Of a stretch of 5,005 nt of DNA, positions 1 to 3,654 are shown piece by piece. The translations under genes and the position numbers were made by a program. Source of the DNA: an uncultured Chloroflexota bacterium (GTDB lineage Bacteria; Chloroflexota; Dehalococcoidia; UBA3495); contig CAJWBT010000199.1 in assembly GCA_913020235.1 (NCBI GenBank), forward strand, positions 1 to 5,005. Direction: 5' to 3'. The notes below the pieces were generated by a model, which saw only the letters and a program-made list of their open reading frames with translations, ran no database searches and had not been told where the DNA came from. Positions within the stretch are counted from its first letter, which is position 1; every line of letters starts with the position of its first letter.

Positions 1-179
1 CGGGTGTCGAAAATGGCGCTGATCTGCCGCAGCACGTTTTGCCGTTTCAGCTCGGCCAGCCGGTCCAATACTTCCTGCTCGCCGATTCCCAGCTCCTCGC
101 CCAGTTTCAGAAAAGGCCGGTCAACCAGGGGAAAGGGCCCCTGGACCAAGTTCAGTAGCTTGCGGTCGGTCAGGTCCAT
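1..179 (-). CDS. Siroheme decarboxylase, Lrp/AsnC-like (AhbA/AhbB/NirDLGH family), N-terminal part
   Basis: The visible 59 residues begin MDLTDRKLLNLVQGPFPLV and continue through RPFLKLGEELG, EVLDRLAELK and VLRQISAIFDT. This pattern (D-x-x-LLN-x-x-Q-x-FPL, RPF, LG-x-x-E-x-EVL, RQISAIFD) is typical of the N-terminal HTH-like domain of siroheme decarboxylases. Those enzymes remove carboxyl groups from siroheme to give didecarboxysiroheme, in the alternative heme pathway (AhbA/AhbB) or in heme d1 synthesis (NirD/L/G/H). The family resembles Lrp/AsnC regulators but acts as a cytoplasmic enzyme, usually as a heteromeric pair, so a partner gene is expected just beyond base 1. The C-terminal half is outside the window, so the exact subunit cannot be assigned. 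The ATG at 179 is the only usual start seen near the homologous N-terminus. A strong GAGGAGG (200-194) lies 14 nt upstream, which is longer than usual. The HTH gene ends 46 bases upstream on the same strand, so co-transcription is likely. An ordinary Lrp regulator is a less likely alternative. Confidence 0.83.
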   Translation of the reverse strand, partial: MDLTDRKLLNLVQGPFPLVDRPFLKLGEELGIGEQEVLDRLAELKRQNVLRQISAIFDT

Positions 180-225
180 TGCCGTAGTCGAAACCTCCTC
201 GATGATTGGCTCGGGCGGGCCCGGG

Positions 226-855
226 TTACCGCGCGGCCCCCGCGGGCTCTGGTTGGGGCATGCGCTCCTGATAAGACTCGATTACACCCATCAGCACCTG
301 GTCGGCCAGTTCCAGTATGCGGTTCCAAGAGCGAGGCTCGGCCAGGTCCAGCACCATGGTCCGGAAGAAAAAGAAGGCCTCGACGGTTTCTTTGAGGGGC
401 AAGCTTCGCCCGGCCATCTCGGCCGCGTACTCACGGCCCAGCAGGTAGGACTCGGCGAGGACCTGCCGTCGTCGCGGCCTCAGCGGACCTTCTTGGGCCA
501 GCAGGGAGAGCAGCCGGCGGCCAAAGAGGCGCATCCGCACCCGTTTTTCCGCCTCGACTCCCTGGTACCAGGACTGGCGGGCCATGCTTTGCTGGTGCAG
601 CCGGCGGCGGATGCGACGGAGCACCGATTCCTCCAGTGCGTCTTCCCTGACCAGCGTCGGACTGAGGGAGTTCCCCTTGATGAGCGTCTCCACGTCATCC
701 CGCAAGAACCGGCGGTGGCCGCCCGGTGTGCGGTATGCCCGTAGGTGGCCGCCATCGGCCCACTGGCGGAGGGTGGCCTGGCTCACGTCCAACAGGCGGC
801 ATGCGTCGCCCAGGGGGAGCCAGCGAGTTGGATCGTTTGTCCGTGGGGCGTCCAC
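226..855 (-). CDS. MerR/excisionase-type winged-HTH protein with helical C-terminal domain
   Basis: With a GTG start at 855 the protein has 209 residues. Residues about 12-59 form a MerR/excisionase-like winged HTH: LGDACRLLDVSQATLRQWAD is the helix-turn-helix, and the wing contains the typical RTPGGHRRF (42-50), followed by DDVETLI. Residues about 70-195 look all-helical, with an Arg-rich first part, a GREYAAEMAG segment (140-149), an odd run of four Phe (161-164) and a final helix. This part vaguely resembles sensor/RsbR-type helical N-domains, but I cannot name it; no cobalamin or cysteine metal motif is visible. The expected role is DNA binding and transcription control, with the C-terminal region as dimerisation or sensing module. 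The frame is open up to a TTG at 921, but that TTG forms the -35 box of a good promoter, so I prefer GTG 855. Its Shine-Dalgarno is weak (GAAGG about 16 nt upstream). The gene lies directly upstream of the siroheme decarboxylase gene, suggesting one operon and possibly control of tetrapyrrole synthesis (inference). Confidence 0.8.
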   Translation of the reverse strand: MDAPRTNDPTRWLPLGDACRLLDVSQATLRQWADGGHLRAYRTPGGHRRFLRDDVETLIKGNSLSPTLVREDALEESVLRRIRRRLHQQSMARQSWYQGVEAEKRVRMRLFGRRLLSLLAQEGPLRPRRRQVLAESYLLGREYAAEMAGRSLPLKETVEAFFFFRTMVLDLAEPRSWNRILELADQVLMGVIESYQERMPQPEPAGAAR

Positions 856-874
856 GAAAAATCTACTAAAACCT

Positions 875-886
875 TCAGAATTCTGA
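875..886. promoter_or_regulatory. Perfect 12-bp palindrome at the predicted start of HTH transcription (candidate operator)
   Basis: TCAGAATTCTGA is a perfect palindrome sitting immediately downstream of the predicted transcription start near 887. Its position suits a repressor site, most simply for autoregulation by the HTH protein it precedes. Function is inferred only from position and symmetry. Confidence 0.4.
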
Positions 887-893
887 TGCAGGC

Positions 894-921
894 TATATAG
901 ATTACAACCTAGTTGATTCAA
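894..921 (-). promoter_or_regulatory. Promoter of the HTH/siroheme decarboxylase operon
   Basis: On the minus strand TTGAAT (921-916) and TATATA (899-894) are separated by 16 bases, giving a good sigma70-type promoter in otherwise GC-rich DNA. Transcription would start near 887, about 31 bases before the GTG at 855. The -35 box coincides with the TTG that would start the longest reading frame, which argues against that start. Confidence 0.6.
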
Positions 922-931
922 TTGAGACTAG
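909..931. promoter_or_regulatory. Inverted repeat CTAGT-N13-ACTAG over the -35 box (candidate operator)
   Basis: CTAGT (909-913) and ACTAG (927-931) form a symmetric pair enclosing the -35 box of the HTH promoter, and an inner 8-bp palindrome TCAATTGA occupies 918-925. The spacing could suit a dimeric DNA-binding protein. The arms are short, so chance symmetry in AT-richer promoter DNA is possible. Confidence 0.3.
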
Positions 932-998
932 CACAGAGGCCAGTTAGCGTCAACGGAAAGACCCGGGTGAGTTCGGCGGGGCTTCCCAGGCGTTAGCA

Positions 999-1027
999 TT
1001 GAGGAGGAAGCGGCATCATGCTATAGT
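999..1027 (+). promoter_or_regulatory. Promoter of pcm with extended -10
   Basis: TTGAGG (999-1004) and TATAGT (1022-1027) are separated by exactly 17 bases, and TGC immediately precedes the -10 as an extended -10 motif. The predicted start of transcription is near 1034, only about six bases before the ATG at 1040. The purine-rich GAGGAGG at 1001-1007 therefore lies upstream of the transcript and cannot serve as a Shine-Dalgarno from this promoter. Confidence 0.6.
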
Positions 1028-1039
1028 GATTGTGTTGAG

Positions 1040-1705
1040 ATGCCGGGAGACATGGATAAAAACCTGGATAAATCCCGGAAGAGCCTTTTCCGTAGCTTGT
1101 GGCGCAATGTGCGTTCGGAATCGGTCATCCGGGCTATGGAGCAGGTGCCCAGGGAGCGGTTCGTGCCCCCGGAGAGCCGGCACATGGCCTACCTGGACCT
1201 GCCCCTGAGCATCGGCGAGGGCCAGACCATCTCCCAACCCTACATAGTGGCCTTAATGGCTGCCGCCCTCGGGCTCCGTGGACGGGAAAGGGTGCTTGAA
1301 GTCGGCACCGGCAGCGGCTACCAGGCGGCGATACTCTCTCTGCTCGCCCCCAGGGGACGGGTGGTTTCCGTGGAGTTGGTTCCGGTCCTGGCGGAGCGTG
1401 CCAGGGGCCTCTTGTGGGAGCTGGGATACAATAACGTCGAGGTGCGGGCGGCGGGTCCTACCATGGGCTGTCCCAGCCGGGCCCCCTACGATGCGATCGT
1501 CGTGGCCGCCGCCTCCCCAAGACTTCCCGAGTCGCTGGTGTCCCAGCTGGCGCCCGGCGGCAGGCTGGTCATCCCCGTCGGGACGCTGGAGCAGCAAGAC
1601 CTGGTGCAGGCCCTTCGCACCGACGAGGGGTTATCGGTCAGCATGCTTGGGCCGTGCCGGTTCGTGCCCCTTATCGGGCGGGAGGCTTTCCCCGAGGCTC
1701 AGTGA
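1040..1705 (+). CDS. pcm: Protein-L-isoaspartate O-methyltransferase
   Basis: This 221-residue cytoplasmic SAM-dependent enzyme methylates isoaspartyl residues in aged proteins and so starts their repair. Its length is close to the usual 205-215. Family features appear in order: an N-terminal helical part with VIRAMEQVPRERFVP (29-43), the signature GEGQTISQPYIVA (59-71) with the conserved Ser, SAM motif I VLEVGTGSGYQAA (85-97), the acidic post-I strand VVSVELVPVLAERA (108-121), APYDAIVVAAAS (148-159), LAPGGRLVIPVG (170-181) and the C-terminal CRFVPLIG (206-213). One feature is odd: the position aligned with the family's conserved GDG (for example HGDGWQG in E. coli Pcm) reads AAGPTMG (137-143), so the Asp near the adenine of SAM is lost. 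ATG 1040 is the first start after the predicted transcription start. ATG 1052 is an alternative that removes four residues and has a GGGAG only two bases upstream. The gene is divergent from the HTH gene and appears monocistronic. Confidence 0.9.
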   Translation: MPGDMDKNLDKSRKSLFRSLWRNVRSESVIRAMEQVPRERFVPPESRHMAYLDLPLSIGEGQTISQPYIVALMAAALGLRGRERVLEVGTGSGYQAAILSLLAPRGRVVSVELVPVLAERARGLLWELGYNNVEVRAAGPTMGCPSRAPYDAIVVAAASPRLPESLVSQLAPGGRLVIPVGTLEQQDLVQALRTDEGLSVSMLGPCRFVPLIGREAFPEAQ

Positions 1706-1765
1706 GCCCGGTCTCTCCCATCCGGCCACCCCGGCAAGTGCGAGGAAGTTGAAACCCTCGAACCC

Positions 1766-1777
1766 AGGCACGTGCCT
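1766..1777. repeat. Perfect 12-bp palindrome AGGCACGTGCCT in the pcm-sirtuin gap
   Basis: The palindrome lies about 60 bases after the pcm stop and 92 bases before the sirtuin start. As RNA it would have no usable loop in its symmetric form and no T-tract follows, so a protein-binding site is more plausible than an intrinsic terminator. No regulator can be assigned. The rest of the 163-base gap shows no small gene I can support. Confidence 0.35.
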
Positions 1778-1868
1778 CCGCCCGATGCGGCGCTACCCAG
1801 CGGACCTTGTGTGCCGGCGCGCGGGATACGATAGCGGTGAGTTGGAGCGATGTTGGAGATGAGCGGCG

Positions 1869-2675
1869 ATGGTCGAGCTAACCGATAAGACCCGGGACGA
1901 GTTGGAGCGGGCGGCCCGGGCTATTCTTTCCTCCAAGCATCTGGTGGCGCTGGCGGGCGCCGGGCTTTCGGTGGAAAGCGGAATTCCGCCGTTCCGTGGT
2001 CCCGGTGGCCTTTGGACCAAGTACGGCGAGCCGCCCATGCGGGCGTATCAGGAGTTCCTTCGTGACCCCGGTTACTGGTGGGAAACAAGGCTGGGCGATG
2101 AAGAGGAGCCGGGCAACCCGGTGCACGAGCTGAAGCTAGCGCTGGAGGAGGCATCGCCCAACGCCGGCCACTATTCCCTGGTCGACCTGGAACGGTTGGG
2201 ACTGCTGAAGTGCACCGTGACCCAGAACGTGGACGGCCTGCATCGTCGGGCGGGCAGCGAGGCCCTCTTGGAGATTCATGGCAACCGCGCTTGGCTCCGG
2301 TGCATGGACTGCGGGAGCCGCCGCCCTCGGGAGGGTTTCCCTATTGGGGACCTGCCGCCCCGGTGCCCGGACTGCTTAGGGGTAGTCAAGATGGACACCG
2401 TGATGTTTGGAGAGCCGATTCCGCCGCAGGTGCTCCAGGCTTGCTGGGAGCAAGCGGAGCTGTGCGACTGTATGCTGCTTGTCGGGACCTCCGGCTGGGT
2501 CACCCCGGCGGCCCAGCTGCCCGTGGTGGCGCAGGAGAGAGGCGCTACGTTGATTGAGATCAACCCGCATCAGACCGCCCTCACCTCCGCGTGCTACATA
2601 GCCCTGGCCGGCCCGGCGGGAGAGCTTTTGCCGCAGCTGGTGGACCTCATCCGCCGTGGCCGGGAGTCGGGTTAA
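1869..2675 (+). CDS. Sir2-family NAD-dependent protein deacylase (sirtuin)
   Basis: This 268-residue protein is a standard-length bacterial sirtuin. It removes acyl groups from lysines using NAD+, giving nicotinamide and O-acyl-ADP-ribose, in the cytoplasm. The NAD-binding GAGLSVESGIPPFRG occupies residues 30-44, TQNVDGLH 118-125, and the catalytic His is H137 in IHGN. A zinc ribbon follows with C145/C148 and C166/C169. Then come KMDTVMFGE (174-182), VGTSGWVTPAA (205-215), the EIN motif (230-232) and GPAGELLPQL (248-257). The residue usually Asp in SGIPDFRG is Pro41. The segment corresponding to the Tyr-x-x-Arg acyl pocket of CobB/SIRT5-type enzymes appears to read WETR (71-74), so acyl preference is uncertain. 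The start is ATG 1869 with GGAG at 1855-1858, ten bases upstream. An 11-bp direct repeat (1839-1849 and 1899-1909) brackets the start. No convincing promoter was seen in the preceding 163 bases, so read-through from pcm or an atypical promoter is possible. Confidence 0.93.
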   Translation: MVELTDKTRDELERAARAILSSKHLVALAGAGLSVESGIPPFRGPGGLWTKYGEPPMRAYQEFLRDPGYWWETRLGDEEEPGNPVHELKLALEEASPNAGHYSLVDLERLGLLKCTVTQNVDGLHRRAGSEALLEIHGNRAWLRCMDCGSRRPREGFPIGDLPPRCPDCLGVVKMDTVMFGEPIPPQVLQACWEQAELCDCMLLVGTSGWVTPAAQLPVVAQERGATLIEINPHQTALTSACYIALAGPAGELLPQLVDLIRRGRESG

Positions 2676-2677
2676 GC

Positions 2678-2758
2678 CGCAACCGGCTCCGTTGCGAGGA
2701 CCGAGAACGCTGCCGCTACCGCTGCCGGTATCCAGCGGGTCCGGAGTCCGCTCCGGGC
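2678..2758. terminator. Cluster of three hairpins between convergent genes, possible bidirectional terminator region
   Basis: Three inverted repeats follow one another: CGCAAC/GTTGCG (2678-2683, 2691-2696), TACCG/CGGTA with a four-base loop (2717-2730), and CCGGAG/CTCCGG with a four-base loop (2741-2756). The last is extendable by a U-G and a G-C pair to 2739-2758. They sit between the sirtuin and cupin stop codons, where transcripts converge. None is followed by a T-tract on either strand, so they are not typical intrinsic terminators; they might act with Rho or protect 3' ends. Confidence 0.35.
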
Positions 2759-2788
2759 GCCGATAGCTCGGAATCGGCGGCCACCACG

Positions 2789-3190
2789 CTACGCGATCTT
2801 GGCCGAATCGTGTTGTACTTCACTAAGAGGCTGCCGGCCCTTGAAGACCTGCTCCGGCCCCGGCGGTGTCAGCAAAACGAGGATCTCTACCGGGTCGCCG
2901 GTCAAGTTGGCGTGGACGTGCTCGGTGCCCGGTTCGATGACGGCGACCGTCCCGGCCGGCATGGGGTATTGCCTCCCCCCGGAGATCAGAGTTAGCGTCC
3001 CCCGCTGGGTGATGACCACCTCGGTAGTCGTCAATTTGGCGTGTGGTTCCGACCTCTCACCGGGTGGGAACAGCACCCGGACGCAAGAGAAGCTGTCCAC
3101 GCCGTCGCTGGGCTCCAGGAGCACCTTGGTCAGGCGGCCCTGACCGATGTAGGTCGGACGCTCTTCGGGACGAATGATATTTACCTTCAT
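2789..3190 (-). CDS. Small single-domain cupin protein
   Basis: From ATG 3190 the product is 133 residues, predicted cytoplasmic with no signal peptide. It has one cupin beta-barrel. Cupin motif 1 runs from about G44 to G64, with H50 and E57 at metal-ligand positions but K52 where the second His of HxH usually stands. Motif 2 is G80-x5-P87-G88-x2-H91-x3-N95. Three of the four usual ligands (H50, E57, H91) therefore remain, and metal binding is possible but not certain. Such cupins range from sugar isomerases and dioxygenases to ligand-binding proteins, and nothing here selects one. The frame is open to a TTG at 3274, but the added 28 residues are not cupin-like and that TTG is part of a TTGACA hexamer. 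ATG 3190 has AAGGGGG eight bases upstream, which decides the start. The gene faces the sirtuin gene and stands alone on its strand. Confidence 0.82.
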   Translation of the reverse strand: MKVNIIRPEERPTYIGQGRLTKVLLEPSDGVDSFSCVRVLFPPGERSEPHAKLTTTEVVITQRGTLTLISGGRQYPMPAGTVAVIEPGTEHVHANLTGDPVEILVLLTPPGPEQVFKGRQPLSEVQHDSAKIA

Positions 3191-3198
3191 GTCCAGTG

Positions 3199-3205
3199 CC
3201 CCCTT
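3199..3205 (-). promoter_or_regulatory. Ribosome binding site that fixes the cupin start
   Basis: AAGGGGG on the minus strand lies eight bases upstream of ATG 3190. It supports that start over the TTG at 3274, which has no comparable site. Confidence 0.6.
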
Positions 3206-3315
3206 CGGCAATGATGAAGTATTGTCTCTCGCAGGAACGGCTACACAGGATCGCGCGCTGGGCCGCAGTGTCAAACTCCCTTGAATCCACCTCTTTCGAA
3301 AAGGGTGATTAACTA

Positions 3316-3431
3316 ACTATCTCAAGACGGCACGACCCGGAACAGACGGTCCTTCGACAAGCTCAGGACGAACGGACAGAGAGTTCCTCCACCGTTCGCG
3401 TTGAGCTTGTCGAGTAACCTTTTAAGATAGT
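3316..3431. repeat. Nested inverted repeat, REP/MITE-like non-autonomous element
   Basis: The inner arms are 3351-3375 (starting CCTTCGACAAGCTCAGGACG) and 3392-3414 on the opposite sense. They share CCGTTCG, then three mismatches, then TGAGCTTGTCGA, giving 19 of 22 paired positions with a short central spacer of about 16 bases. The outer arms are ACTATCTCAA (3316-3325) and TTAAGATAGT (3422-3431), matching at nine of ten positions, so the ends look like terminal inverted repeats of a roughly 116-bp unit. The inner core matches, from memory, a palindromic repeat common in many bacterial genomes. No transposase gene is present and I find no target-site duplication at the flanks. Mobility and age are therefore inferred only from structure. 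Confidence 0.6.
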
Positions 3432-3545
3432 CACATAGGGGGCCAGGGCGGATTCATGCCTCGCGAGGCTTGCCGGCCATCGGACGGGCCGCTGATGTCC
3501 GGGCCCGCCGGTAAGATCGGACGCTGCGGGCAGCTTAGGCCGGAA

Positions 3546-3560
3546 CACCGGCACCCGGTG
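3546..3560. promoter_or_regulatory. Inverted repeat CACCGG-CAC-CCGGTG abutting the mscS -10 (candidate operator)
   Basis: A perfect 6-bp inverted repeat with a three-base centre ends one base before TATAAT. It overlaps a second inverted repeat, GCCGG-AACA-CCGGC (3539-3552). A protein bound here would cover the region between the -35 and -10 positions. No binding protein can be named. Confidence 0.4.
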
Positions 3561-3567
3561 GTATAAT
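3559..3567 (+). promoter_or_regulatory. Extended -10 promoter of the mscS-type gene
   Basis: TGG-TATAAT is a perfect -10 hexamer with a TGN extension. No good -35 lies 16-18 bases upstream, as is common for extended -10 promoters. Transcription would start near 3574, leaving a leader of about 80 bases before ATG 3655. Confidence 0.5.
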
Positions 3568-3654
3568 CTCTCGAAGCTGCCGGTACAGTAGTATAGCTCA
3601 ATATGCCCTGGCGTCGGTGCGCCTGAGCTGCCCCGGCCGGAGTTGAAGCAGGTA

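Larger units (their letters stand above)
3191..3654. other. Divergent intergenic region of 464 bases between the cupin and mscS genes
   Basis: No coding sequence is supported here. It contains the cupin ribosome binding site, a TTGACA on the minus strand at 3274-3269 without a good -10, the nested palindromic repeat (3316-3431), and a 12-bp perfect palindrome GCCTCGCGAGGC at 3458-3469. There is also an 8-bp direct repeat ATCGGACG at 3479-3486 and 3515-3522, and then the mscS promoter region. Reading frames on either strand have no recognisable protein features and overlap the structured repeats. Confidence 0.6.

Noticed and set aside
4..744. 246-codon open frame on the plus strand at the left end
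   Set aside because: It runs antisense to the siroheme decarboxylase and HTH genes, both of which have clear family motifs; its translation has no recognisable domain.
942..998. GTTAGC occurring twice in the HTH-pcm gap
   Set aside because: A six-base repeat is too short to support a site.
1807..1832. TTGTGT and TACGAT upstream of the sirtuin gene as a promoter
   Set aside because: The spacer is only 14 bases, and no better -35 fits the -10-like TACGAT.
2591..2995. 134-codon plus-strand frame spanning the sirtuin end and the cupin gene
   Set aside because: It overlaps two well-supported genes, and its translation shows no family pattern.
3240..3274. TTGACA on the minus strand as a cupin promoter
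   Set aside because: The -35 is perfect, but the hexamer 16-18 bases downstream (around ATCCTG) is a poor -10, so I do not call a promoter.
3458..3469. GCCTCGCGAGGC palindrome as a terminator
   Set aside because: It has no loop in its symmetric form, no T-tract, and no gene ending nearby; it is mentioned only as part of the intergenic region.
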